Program-made: the position numbers and the translations under genes
Part shown: positions 23,257 through 34,286 of the stretch, piece after piece
Layout: every line of letters starts with the position of its first letter
Position numbering within the stretch: position 1 is the stretch's first letter
NCBI GenBank assembly: GCA_022605955.1
Contig: JAKCOZ010000083.1
Span: 248,001-312,000 of the forward strand
Direction: 5' to 3'
Length of the DNA: 64,000 bases
Source of the DNA: Rallus limicola
Lineage: Eukaryota > Chordata > Aves > Gruiformes > Rallidae
The notes under the pieces: generated by a model
What the model was told of the DNA's origin: nothing
Database searches by the model: none
The model's input: the letters and a program-made list of their open reading frames with translations, nothing else

Positions 23257-24443
23257 ATGCCTTTCATGCCTAGCTTCTTTACTTTGGGAGTTATTGCTGG
23301 ACGTTTAGCATGTTTTGAACTGCAGTCTGCTAGGGCCGAGAAAAGCACCGTAGGGGGTTCCAGGCATGTTCCCTCTTTCCAGGCAAAGGAAAAGGCTGAG
23401 AGCCAAAGTGACAGGGTCTGCTCGTGTGTCCTGTTAGGAGGTTTCAGACAAGCTATGCCTTTCAGGCCTAGCTTCTTTACTTTGGGAGTTATTGCTGGAC
23501 GTTTAGCATGTTTTGAACTGCAGTCTGCTAGGGCCGAGAAAAGCACCGTAGGAGGTTCCAGGCATGTTCCCTCTTTCCAGGCAAAGGAAAAGGCTGAGAG
23601 CCAAAGTGACAGGGGCTGCTCGTGTGTCCTGTTAGGAGGTTTCAGACAAGCTATGCCTTTCAGGCCTCGCTTCTTTACTTTGGGAGTTATTGCTGGACGT
23701 TTAGCATGTTTTGAACTGCAGTCTGCTAGGGCCGAGAAAAGCACCGTAGGAGGTTCCAGGCATGTTCCCTCTTTCCAGGCAAAGGAAAAGGCTGAGAGCC
23801 AAAGTGACAGGGGCTGCTCGTGTGTCCTGTTAGGAGGTTTCAGACAAGCTATGCCTTTCAGGCCTAGCTTCTTTACTTTGGGAGTTATTGCTGGACGTTT
23901 AGCATGTTTTGAACTGCAGTCTGCTAGGGCCGAGAAAAGCACCGTAGGAGGTTCCAGGCATGTTCCCTCTTTCCAGGCAAAGGAAAAGGCTGAGAGCCAA
24001 AGTGACAGGGTCTGCTCGTGTGTCCTGTTAGGAGGTTTCAGACAAGCTATGCCTTTCAGGCCTAGCTTCTTTACTTTGGGAGTTATTGCTGGACGTTTAG
24101 CATGTTTTGAACTGCAGTCTGCTAGGGCCGAGAAAAGCACCGTAGGAGGTTCCAGGCATATTCCCTCTTTCCAGGCAAAGGAAAAGGCTGAGAGCCAAAG
24201 TGACAGGTTCTGCTTTGTGTCCTGTTAGGAGGTTTCAGACAAGCTATGCCTTTCATGCCTAGCTTCTTTACTTTGGGAGTTATTGCTGGACGTTTAGCAT
24301 GTTTTGAACTGCAGTCTGCTAGGGCCGAGAAAAGCACCGTAGGAGGTTCCAGGCATGTTCCCTCTTTCCAGGCAAAGGAAAAGGCTGAGAGCCAAAGTGA
24401 CAGGGGCTGCTCGTGTGTCCTGTTAGGAGGTTTCAGACAAGCT

Positions 24444-24641
24444 ATGCCTTTCAGGCCTAGCTTCTTTACTTTGGGAGTTATTGCTGGACGTTTAGCATGT
24501 TTTGAACTGCAGTCTGCTAGGGCCGAGAAAAGCACCGTAGGAGGTTCCAGGCATGTTCCCTCTTTCCAGGCAAAGGAAAAGGCTGAGAGCCAAAGTGACA
24601 GGGTCTGCTCGTGTGTCCTGTTAGGAGGTTTCAGACAAGCT
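24444..24641 (+). repeat. Reference 198-bp satellite monomer
   Basis: This copy matches the common state at nearly all variable sites. It has 42 C and 57 G (50% GC, G-rich on the plus strand). The CpG sites lie at monomer positions 46, 81, 93 and 167. A PstI site (CTGCAG) lies at 64-69 and a StuI site (AGGCCT) at 10-15. Monomer positions 93-132 and 177-198 plus 1-18 are diverged copies of one another: both read TAGGAGGTT, then CAG, CA, CTTTC and AGGC in the same order. The monomer therefore seems to have grown from modules of about 40 bp. There are no internal stop codons in one plus and one minus frame. No CENP-B box is present. Confidence 0.95.
24536..24575 (+). repeat. Internal module C of the reference monomer
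   Basis: About 40 bp starting at cgtaggaggttccaggcatg. It aligns with module A (monomer end plus next start), sharing TAGGAGGTT, CAG, CA, CTTTC and AGGC in order with small gaps. Module A is the part that was copied in inverted form to make the hairpins. The similarity is seen by eye; the exact number of ancestral modules is inferred. Confidence 0.7.
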
Positions 24642-25041
24642 ATGCCTTTCAGGCCTAGCTTCTTTACTTTGGGAGTTATTGCTGGACGTTTAGCATGTTT
24701 TGAACTGCAGTCTGCTAGGGCCGAGAAAAGCACCGTAGGAGGTTCCAGGCATGTTCCCTCTTTCCAGGCAAAGGAAAAGGCTGAGAGCCAAAGTGACAGG
24801 GGCTGCTCGTGTGTCCTGTTAGGAGGTTTCAGACAAGCTATGCCTTTCAGGCCTAGCTTCTTTACTTTGGGAGTTATTGCTGGACGTTTAGCATGTTTTG
24901 AACTGCAGTCTGCTAGGGCCGAGAAAAGCACCGTAGGAGGTTCCAGGCATGTTCCCTCTTTCCAGGCAAAGGAAAAGGCTGAGAGCCAAAGTGACAGGGG
25001 CTGCTCGTGTGTCCTGTTAGGAGGTTTCAGACAAGCTATGC

Positions 25042-25833
25042 CTTTCAGGCCTAGCTTCTTTACTTTGGGAGTTATTGCTGGACGTTTAGAATGTTTTGAA
25101 CTGCAGTCTGCTAGGGCCGAGAAAAGCACCGTAGGAGGTTCCAGGCATGTTCCCTCTTTCCAGGCAAAGGAAAAGGCTGAGAGCCAAAGTGACAGGGGCT
25201 GCTCGTGTGTCCTGTTAGGAGGTTTCAGACAAGCTATGCCTTTCAGGCCTAGCTTCTTTACTTTGGGAGTTATTGCTGGACGTTTAGCATGTTTTGAACT
25301 GCAGTCTGCTAGGGCCGAGAAAAGCACCGTAGGAGGTTCCAGGCATGTTCCCTCTTTCCAGGCAAAGGAAAAGGCTGAGAGCCAAAGTGACAGGGGCTGC
25401 TCGTGTGTCCTGTTAGGAGGTTTCAGACAAGCTATGCCTTTCAGGCCTAGCTTCTTTACTTTGGGAGTTATTGCTGGACGTTTAGCATGTTTTGAACTGC
25501 AGTCTGCTAGGGCCGAGAAAAGCACCGTAGGAGGTTCCAGGCATGTTCCCTCTTTCCAGGCAAAGGAAAAGGCTGAGAGCCAAAGTGACAGGGGCTGCTC
25601 GTGTGTCCTGTTAGGAGGTTTCAGACAAGCTATGCCTTTCAGGCCTAGCTTCTTTACTTTGGGAGTTATTGCTGGACGTTTAGAATGTTTTGAACTGCAG
25701 TCTGCTAGGGCCGAGAAAAGCACCGTAGGAGCTTCCAGGCATGTTCCCTCTTTCCTGGCAAAGGAAAAGGCTGAGAACCAAAGTGACAGGGTCTGCTCGT
25801 GTGTCCTGTTAGGAGGTTTCAGACAAGCTATGC
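25042..25833 (+). repeat. Trimer-spaced pair sharing gtttagaatg
   Basis: The rare gtttagaatg (for gtttagcatg) occurs at 25087 and 25681, exactly 594 bp or three monomers apart, and nowhere else in the window. Copying of a three-monomer segment is the simplest reading. Confidence 0.75.
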
Positions 25834-26025
25834 CTTTCAGGCCTAGCTTCTTTACTTTGGGAGTTATTGCTGGACGTTTAGCATGTTTTGAACTGCAGTC
25901 TGCTAGGGCCGAGAAAAGCACCGTAGGAGGTTCCAGGCATGTTCCCTCTTTCAAGGCAAAGGAAAAGGCTGAGAGCCAAAGTGACAGGTGCTGCTCATGT
26001 GTCCTGTTAGGAGGTTTCAGACAAG

Positions 26026-27213
26026 CTATGCCTTTCAGGCCTAGCTTCTTTACTTTGGGAGTTATTGCTGGACGTTTAGCATGTTTTGAGCTGCAGTCTG
26101 CTAGGGCCGAGAAAAGCACCGTAGGAGGTTCCAGGCATGTTCCCTCTTTCCAAGCAAAGGAAAAAGCTGAGAGCCAAAGTGACAGGGTTTGCTCGTGTGT
26201 CCTGTTAGGAGGTTTCAGACAAGCTATGCCTTTCAGGCCTAGCTTCTTTAATTTGGGAGTTATTGCTGGACGTTTAGCATGTTTTGAGCTGCAGTCTGCT
26301 AGGGCCGAGAAAAGCACCGTAGGAGGTTCCAGGCATGTTCCCTCTTTCCAGGCAAAGGAAAAGGCTGAGAGCCAAAGTGACAGGGTCTGCTTGTGTGTCC
26401 TGTTAGGAGGTTTCCGACAAGCTATGCCTTTCAGTCCTAGCTTCTTTACTTTGGGAGTTATTGCTGGACGTTTAGCATGTTTTGAACTGCAGTCTGCTAG
26501 GTCCGAGAAAAGCACCGTAGGAGGTTCCAGGCATGTTCCCTCTTTCCAGGCAAAGGAAAAGGCTGAGAGCCAAAGTGACAGGGTCTGCTCATGTGTCCTG
26601 TTAGGAGGTTTCAGACAAGCTATGCCTTTCAGGCCTAGCTTCTTTACTTTGGGAGTTATTGCTGGACGTTTAGCATGTTTTGAACTGCAGTCTGCTAGGG
26701 CCGAGAAAAGCACCGTAGGAGGTTCCAGGCATGTTCCCTCTTTCCAAGCAAAGGAAAAAGCTGAGAGCCAAAGTGACAGGGGCTGCTCGTGTGTCCTGTT
26801 AGGAGGTTTCAGACAAGCTATGCCTTTCAGGCCTAGCTTCTTTAATTTGGGAGTTATTGCTGGACGTTTAGCATGTTTTGAGCTGCAGTCTGCTAGGGCC
26901 GAGAAAAGCACCGTAGGAGGTTCCAGGCATGTTCCCTCTTTCCAGGCAAAGGAAAAGGCTGAGAGCCAAAGTGACAGGGTCTGCTTGTGTGTCCTGTTAG
27001 GAGGTTTCCGACAAGCTATGCCTTTCAGGCCTAGCTTCTTTACTTTGGGAGTTATTGCTGGACGTTTAGCATGTTTTGAACTGCAGTCTGCTAGGTCCGA
27101 GAAAAGCACCGTAGGAGGTTCCAGGCATGTTCCCTCTTTCCAGGCAAAGGAAAAGGCTGAGAGCCAAAGTGACAGGGTCTGCTCGTGTGTCCTGTTAGGA
27201 GGTTTCAGACAAG
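26026..27213 (+). repeat. 594-bp tandem duplication (three-monomer unit)
   Basis: Three private variants recur exactly 594 bp apart: tttaatttggg at 26250 and 26844, gcttgtgtgtcc at about 26390 and 26984, and aggtttccgac at about 26411 and 27005. The S variant ggtccgag also recurs at about 26500 and 27094. Confidence 0.9.
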
Positions 27214-27385
27214 CTATGCCTTTCAGGCCTAGCTTCTTTACTTTGGGAGTTATTGCTGGACGTTTAGCATGTTTTGAATTGCAGTCTGCTAGTGCCGAGA
27301 AAAGCACCGTAGGAGGTTCCAGGCATGTTCCCTCTTTCCAGGCAAAGGAAAAGGCTGAGAGCCAAAGTGACAGGGTCTGCTCGTG

Positions 27386-27456
27386 TGTCCTCTTAGGAGG
27401 TTTCAGACAAGCTATGCCTTTAAGGCCTAGCTTGTCTGAAACCTCCTAACAGGACA
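27386..27456 (+). repeat. Hairpin 13, one mismatch, variant spacer
   Basis: The left arm has gtcctctt in place of gtcctgtt, unpaired against the right arm. The spacer reads tgcctttaaggcc. The first of the domain 2 hairpins with the gtcctctt left arm. Confidence 0.93.
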
Positions 27457-27460
27457 AGCT

Positions 27461-29883
27461 ATGCCTTTCATGCCTAGCTTCTTTACTTTGGGAGTTATTG
27501 CTCGACGTTTAGCATGTTTTTAACTGCAGTCTGCTAGGGCCGAGAAAAGCACCGTAGGAGGTTCCAGGCATGTTCCCTCTTTCCAGGCAAAGGAAAAGGC
27601 TGAGAACCAAAGTGACAGGGTCTGCTCGTGTGTCCTGTTAGGAGGTTTCAGACAAGCTATTCCTTTCAGGCCTAGCTTCTTTACTTTGGGAGTTATTGCT
27701 GGACGTTTAGCATGTTTTGAACTGCAGTCTGCTAGGGCCGAGAAAAGCACCGTAGGAGGTTCCAGGCATGTTCCCTCTTTCCAGGCAAAGGAAAAGGCTG
27801 AGAGCCAAAGTGACAGGGGCTGCTCGTGTGTCCTGTTAGGAGGTTTCAGACAAGCTATGCCTTTCAGGCCTAGCTTCTATACTTTGGGAGTTATTGCTGG
27901 ACGTTTAGCATGTTTTGAACTGCAGTCTGCTAGGGCCGAGAAAAGCACCGTAGGAGGTTCCAGGCATGTTCCCTCTTTCCAGGCAAAGGAAAAGGCTGAG
28001 AGCCAAAGTGACAGGGTCTGCTCGTGTGTCCTGTTAGGAGGTTTCAGACAAGCTATGCCTTTCAGGCCTAGCTTCTTTACTTTGGGAGTTATTGCTGGAC
28101 GTTTAGCATGTTTTGAACTGCAGTCTGCTAGGGCCGAGAAAAGCACCGTAGGAGGTTCCAGGCATGTTCCCTCTTTCCAGGCAAAGGAAAAGGCTGAGAG
28201 CCAAAGTGACAGGGGCTGCTCGTGTGTCCTGTTAGGAGGTTTCAGACAAGCTATGCCTTTCAGGCCTAGCTTCTTTACTTTGGGAGTTATTGCTGGACAT
28301 TTAGCATGTTTTGAACTGCAGTCTGCTAGGCCCGAGAAAAGCACCGTAGGAGGTTCCAGGCATGTTCCCTCTTTCCAGGCAAAGGAAAAGGCTGAGAGCC
28401 AAAGTGACAGGGGCTGCTCGTGTGTCCTGTTAGGAGGTTTCAGACAAGCTATGCCTTTCAGGCCTAGCTTCTTTACTTTGGGAGTTATTGCTGGACGTTT
28501 AGCATGTTTTGAACTGCAGTCTGCTAGGGCCGAGAAAAGCACCGTAGGAGGTTCCAGGCATGTTCCCTCTTTCCAGGCAAAGGAAAAGGCTGAGAGCCAA
28601 AGTGACAGGGTCTGCTCGTGTGTCCTGTTAGGAGGTTTCAGACAAGCTATGCCTTTCAGGCCTAGCTTCTTTACTTTGGGAGTTATTGCTGGACGTTTAG
28701 CATGTTTTGAACTGCAGTCTGCTAGGGCCGAGAAAAGCACCGTAGGAGGTTCCAGGCATGTTCCCTCTTTCCAGGCAAAGGAAAAGGCTGAGAGCCAAAG
28801 TGACAGGGGCTGCTCATGTGTCCTGTTAGGAGGTTTCAGACAAGCTATGCCTTTCAGGCCTAGCTTCTTTACTTTGGGAGTTATTGCTGGACGTTTAGCA
28901 TGTTTTGAACTGCAGTCTGCTAGGGCCGAGAAAAGCACCGTAGGAGGTTCCAGGCATGTTCCCTCTTTCCAGGCAAAGGAAAAGGCTGAGAGCCAAAGTG
29001 ACAGGGTCTGCTCGGGTGTCCTGTTAGGAGGTTTCAGACAAGCTATGCCTTTCAGGCCTAGCTTCTTTACTTTGGGAGTTATTGCTGGACGTTTAGCATG
29101 TTTTGAGCTGCAGTCTGCTAGGGCCGAGAAAAGCACCGTAGGAGGTTCCAGGCATGTTCCCTCTTTCCAAGCAAAGGAAAAAGCTGAGAGCCAATGTGAC
29201 AGGGTTTGCTCGTGTGTCCTGTTAGGAGGTTTCAGACAAGCTATGCCTTTCAGGCCTAGCTTCTTTACTTTGGGAGTTATTGCTGGACGTTTAGCATGTT
29301 TTGAACTGCAGTCTGCTAGGGCCGAGAAAAGCACCGTAGGAGGTTCCAGGCATGTTCCCTCTTTCCAGGCAAAGGAAAAGGCTGAGAGCCAAAGTGACAG
29401 GGGCTGCTCGTGTGTCCTGTTAGGAGGTTTCAGACAAGCTATGCCTTTCAGGCCTAGCTTCTTTACTTTGGGAGTTATTGCTGGACGTTTAGCATGTTTT
29501 GAACTGCAGTCTGCTAGGGCCGAGAAAAGCACCGTAGGAGGTTCCAGGCATGTTCCCTCTTTCCAGGCAAAGGAAAAGGCTGAGAACCAAAGTGACAGGG
29601 TCTGCTCATGTGTCCTGTTAGGAGGTTTCAGACAAGATATGCCTTTCAGGCCTAGCTTCTTTACTTTGGGAGTTATTGCTGGACGTTTAGCATGTTTTGA
29701 ATTGCAGTCTGCTAGTGCCGAGAAAAGCACCGTAGGAGGTTCCAGGCATGTTCCCTCTTTCCAGGCAAAGGAAAAGGCTGAGAGCCAAAGTGACAGGGTC
29801 TGCTCGTGTGTCCTCTTAGGAGGTTTCAGACAAGCTATGCCTTTCAGGCCTATCTTGTCTGAAACCTCGTAACAGGACAAGCT
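27461..29883 (+). repeat. HOR block 13: 12 monomers plus insert (2423 bp)
   Basis: Starts M with tgctcgacg and gtttttaactg (an in-frame taa). A cttctatac monomer is at about 27877, and a pair of changes, ggacattt plus ggcccgag, at 28295 and 28331. The same set appears in order in the next two blocks, so these three block starts are related by duplication. Confidence 0.85.
29809..29879 (+). repeat. Hairpin 14, three mismatches
   Basis: Left arm gtcctctt; right arm tatcttg for tagcttg and cctcgtaac for cctcctaac. The most degraded hairpin of the gaaacc family. Confidence 0.92.
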
Positions 29884-32800
29884 ATGCCTTTCATGCCTAG
29901 CTTCTTTACTTTGGGAGTTATTGCTGGACGTTTAGCATGTTTTGAACTGCAGTCTGCTAGGGCCGAGAAAAGCACCGTAGGAGGTTCCAGGCATGTTCCC
30001 TCTTTCCAGGCAAAGGAAAAGGCTGAGAGCCAAAGTGACAGGGGCTGCTCTTGTGTCCTGTTAGGAGGTTTCAGACAAGCTATGCCTTTCAGGCCTAGCT
30101 TCTATACTTTGGGAGTTATTGCTGGACGTTTAGCATGTTTTGAACTGCAGTCTGCTAGGGCCGAGAAAAGCACCGTAGGAGGTTCCAGGCATGTTCCCTC
30201 TTTCCAGGCAAAGGAAAAGGCTGAGAGCCAAAGTGACAGGGTCTGCTCGTGTGTCCTGTTAGGAGGTTTCAGACAAGCTATGCCTTTCAGGCCTAGCTTC
30301 TTTACTTTGGGAGTTATTGCTGGACATTTAGCATGTTTTGAACTGCAGTCTGCTAGGCCCGAGAAAAGCACCGTAGGAGGTTCCAGGCATGTTCCCTCTT
30401 TCCAGGCAAAGGAAAAGGCTGAGAGCCAAAGTGACAGGGGCTGCTCGTGTGTCATGTTAGGAGGTTTCAGACAAGCTATGCCTTTCAGGCCTAGCTTCTT
30501 TACGTTGGGAGTTATTGCTGGACGTTTAGCATGTTTTGAACTGCAGTATGCTAGGGCCGAGAAAAGCACCGTAGGAGGTTCCAGGCATGTTCCCTCTTTC
30601 CAGGCAAAGGAAAAGGCTGAGAGCCAAAGTGACAGGGTCTGCTCGTGTGTCCTGTTAGGAGGTTTCAGACAAGCTATGCCTTTCAGGCCTAGCTTCTTTA
30701 CTTTGGGAGTTATTGCTGGACGTTTAGCATGTTTTGAACTGCAGTCTGCTAGGGCCGAGAAAAGCACCGTAGGAGGTTCCAGGCATGTTCCCTCTTTCCA
30801 GGCAAAGGAAAAGGCTGAGAGCCAAAGTGACAGGGGCTGCTCATGTGTCCTGTTAGGAGGTTTCAGACAAGCTATGCCTTTCAGGCCTAGCTTCTTTACT
30901 TTGGGAGTTATTGCTGGACGTTTAGCATGTTTTTAACTGCAGTCTGCTAGGGCCGAGAAAAGCACCGTAGGAGGTTCCAGGCATGTTCCCTCTTTCCAGG
31001 CAAAGGAAAAGGCTGAGAGCCAAAGTGACAGGGTCTGCTCATGTGTCCTGTTAGGAGGTTTCAGACAAGCTATGCCTTTCAGGCCTAGCTTCTTTACTTT
31101 GGGAGTTATTGCTGGACGTTTAGCATGTTTTGAACTGCAGTCTGCTAGGGCCGAGAAAAGCACCGTAGGAGGTTCCAGGCATGTTCCCTCTTTCCAGGCA
31201 AAGGAAAAGGCTGAGAGCCAAAGTGACAGGGTCTGCTCGTGTGTCCTGTTAGGAGGTTTCAGACAAGCTATGCCTTTCAGGCCTAGCTTCTTTACTTTGG
31301 GAGTTATTGCTGGACGTTTAGCATGTTTTGAACTGCAGTCTGCTAGGGCCGAGAAAAGCACCGTAGGAGCTTCCAGGCATGTTCCCTCTTTCCAGGCAAA
31401 GGAAAAGGCTGAGAGCCAAAGTGACAGGGGCTGCTCGTGTGTCCTGTTAGGAGGTTTCAGACAAGCTATGCCTTTCAGGCCTAGCTTCTTTACTTTGGGA
31501 GTTATTGCTGGACGTTTAGCATGTTTTGAACTGCAGTCTGCTAGGGCCGAGAAAAGCACCGTAGGAGGTTCCAGGCATGTTCCCTCTTTCCAGGCAAAGG
31601 AAAAGGCTGAGAGCCAAAGTGACAGGGGCTGCTCGTGTGTCCTGTTAGGAGGTTTCAGACAAGCTATGCCTTTCAGGCCTAGCTTCTTTACTTTGGGAGT
31701 TATTGCTGGACGTTTAGCATGTTTTGAACTGCAGTCTGCTAGGGCCGAGAAAAGCACCGTAGGAGGTTCCAGGCATGTTCCCTCTTTCCAGGCAAAGGAA
31801 AAGGCTGAGAGCCAAAGTGACAGGGGCTGCTCATGTGTCCTGTTAGGAGGTTTCAGACAAGCTATGCCTTTCAGGCCTAGCTTCTTTACTTTGGGAGTTA
31901 TTGCTGGACGTTTAGCATGTTTTTAACTGCAGTCTGCTAGGGCCGAGAAAAGCACCGTAGGAGGTTCCAGGCATGTTCCCTCTTTCCAGGCAAAGGAAAT
32001 GGCTGAGAGCCAAAGTGACAGGGTCTGCTCGGGTGTCCTGTTAGGAGGTTTCAGACAAGCTATGCCTTTCAGGCCTAGCTTCTTTACTTTGGGAGTTATT
32101 GCTGGACGTTTAGCATGTTTTGAGCTGCAGTCTGCTAGGGCCGAGAAAAGCACCGTAGGAGGTTCCAGGCATGTTCCCTCTTTCCAAGCAAAGGAAAAAG
32201 CTGAGAGCCAATGTGACAGGTTTTGCTCGTGTGTCCTGTTAGGAGGTTTCAGACAAGCTATGCCTTTCAGGCCTAGCTTCTTTACTTTGGGAGTTATTGC
32301 TGGACGTTTAGCATGTTTTGAACTGCAGTCTGCTAGGGCCGAGAAAAGCACCGTAGGAGGTTCCAGGCATGTTCCCTCTTTCCAGGCAAAGGAAAAGGCT
32401 GAGAGCCAAAGTGACAGGGGCTGCTCGTGTGTCCTGTTAGGAGGTTTCAGACAAGCTATGCCTTTCAGGCCTAGCTTCTTTACTTTGGGAGTTATTGCTG
32501 GACGTTTAGCATGTTTTGAACTGCAGTCTGCTAGGGCCGAGAAAAGCACCGTAGGAGGTTCCAGGCATGTTCCCTCTTTCCAGGAAAAGGAAAAGGCTGA
32601 GAGCCAAAGTGACAGGGTCTGCTCATGTGTCCTGTTAGGAGGTTTCAGACAAGCTATGCCTTTCAGGCCTAGCTTCTTTACTTTGGGAGTTATTGCTGGA
32701 CGTTTAGCATGTTTTGAACTGCAGTCTGCTAGGGCCGAGAAAAGCACCGTAGGAGGTTCCAGGCATGTTCCCTCTTTCCAGGCAAAGGAAAAGGCTGAGA

Positions 32801-34286
32801 GCCAAAGTGACAGGGGCTGCTCGTGTGTCCTGTTAGGAGGTTTCAGACAAGCTATGCCTTTCAGGCCTAGCTTCTTTACTTTGGGAGTTATTGCTGGACG
32901 TTTAGCATGTTTTGAACTGCAGTCTGCTAGGGCCGAGAAAAGCACCGTAGGAGGTTCCAGGCATGTTCCCTCTTTCCAGGCAAAGGAAAAGGCTGAGAGC
33001 CAAAGTGACAGGGTCTGCTCATGTGTCCTGTTAGGAGGTTTCAGACAAGCTATGCCTTTCAGGCCTAGCTTCTTTACTTTGGGAGTTATTGCTGGACGTT
33101 TAGCATGTTTTGAACTGCAGTCTGCTAGGGCCGAGAAAAGCACCGTAGGAGGTTCCAGGCATGTTCCCTCTTTCCAGGCAAAGGAAAAGGCTGAGAGCCA
33201 AAGTGACAGGGTCTGCTCGTGTGTCCTGTTAGGAGGTTTCAGACAAGCTATGCCTTTCAGGCCTAGCTTCTTTACTTTGGGAGTTATTGCTGGACGTTTA
33301 GCATGTTTTGAACTGCAGTCTGCTAGGTCCGAGAAAAGCACCGTAGGAGGTTCCAGGCATGTTCCCTCTTTCCAGGCAAAGGAAAAGGCTGAGAGCCAAA
33401 GTGACAGGGTCTGCTCGTGTGTCCTGTTAGGAGGTTTCAGACAAGCTATGCCTTTCAGGCCTAGCTTCTTTACTTTGGGAGTTATTGCTGGACGTTTAGC
33501 ATGTTTTGAACTGCAGTCTGCTAGGGCCGAGAAAAGCACCGTAGGAGGTTCCAGGCATGTTCCCTCTTTCCAGGCAAAGGAAAAGGCTGAGAACCAAAGT
33601 GACAGGGGCTGCTCGTGTGTCCTGTTAGGAGGTTTCAGACAAGCTATGCCTTTCAGGCCTACCTTCTTTACTTTGGGAGTTATTGCTGGACGTTTAGCAT
33701 GTTTTGAACTGCAGTCTGCTAGGGCCGAGAAAAGCACCGTAGGAGGTTCCAGGCATGTTCCCTCTTTCCAGGCAAAGGAAAAGGCTGAGAACCAAAGTGA
33801 CAGGGGCTGCTCGTGTGTCATGTTAGGAGGTTTCAGACAAGCTATGCCTTTCAGGCCTAGCTTCTTTACTTTGGGAGTTATTGCTGGACGTTTAGCATGT
33901 TTTGAACTGCAGTCTGCTAGGGCCGAGAAAAGCACCGTAGGAGGTTCCAGGCATGTTCCCTCTTTCCAGGCAAAGGAAAAGGCTGAGAACCAAAGTGACA
34001 GGGTCTGCTCGTGTGTCCTGTTAGGAGGTTTCAGACAAGCTATGCCTTTCAGGCCTAGATTCTTTACTTTGGGAGTTATTGCTGGACGTTTAGCATGTTT
34101 TGAATTGCAGTCTGCTAGTGCCGAGAAAAGCACCGTAGGAGGTTCCAGGCATGTTCCCTCTTTCCAGGCAAAGGAAAAGGCTGAGAGCCAAAGTGACAGG
34201 GTCTGCTCGTGTGTCCTCTTAGGAGGTTTCAGACAAGCTATGCCTTTCAGGCCTAGCTTGTCTGAAACCTCCTAACAGGACAAGCT
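29884..34286 (+). repeat. HOR block 14: 22 monomers plus insert (4403 bp)
   Basis: Starts M,g; cttctatac (30102); v; ggacattt plus ggcccgag (30322). Monomers with gtttttaactg occur at about 30929 and 31919, each preceded by a gctgctcatg monomer, 990 bp or five monomers apart. The last monomer has agtgccgag and gaattgcag. Confidence 0.85.
34212..34282 (+). repeat. Hairpin 15, one mismatch
   Basis: Left arm gtcctctt against a standard right arm; standard spacer. Confidence 0.94.

Larger units (their letters stand above)
23257..27460 (+). repeat. HOR block 12: 21 monomers plus insert (4204 bp, 1-bp deletion)
   Basis: Mostly g and v monomers. A deletion near 24214 (ctgctttgtg) repeats the change at 22784, and the next monomer is again M without an insert (24246), so the pair was copied together. 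Two separate 594-bp duplications follow (see the entries at 25042 and 26026). The last monomer has agtgccgag and gaattgcag. Confidence 0.85.

Noticed and set aside
24422..24447. aggagg followed by atg as a bacterial ribosome binding site and start
   Set aside because: It recurs in every monomer, the gap to atg is about 13 nt and so longer than usual, and nothing else in the window is bacterial in character.
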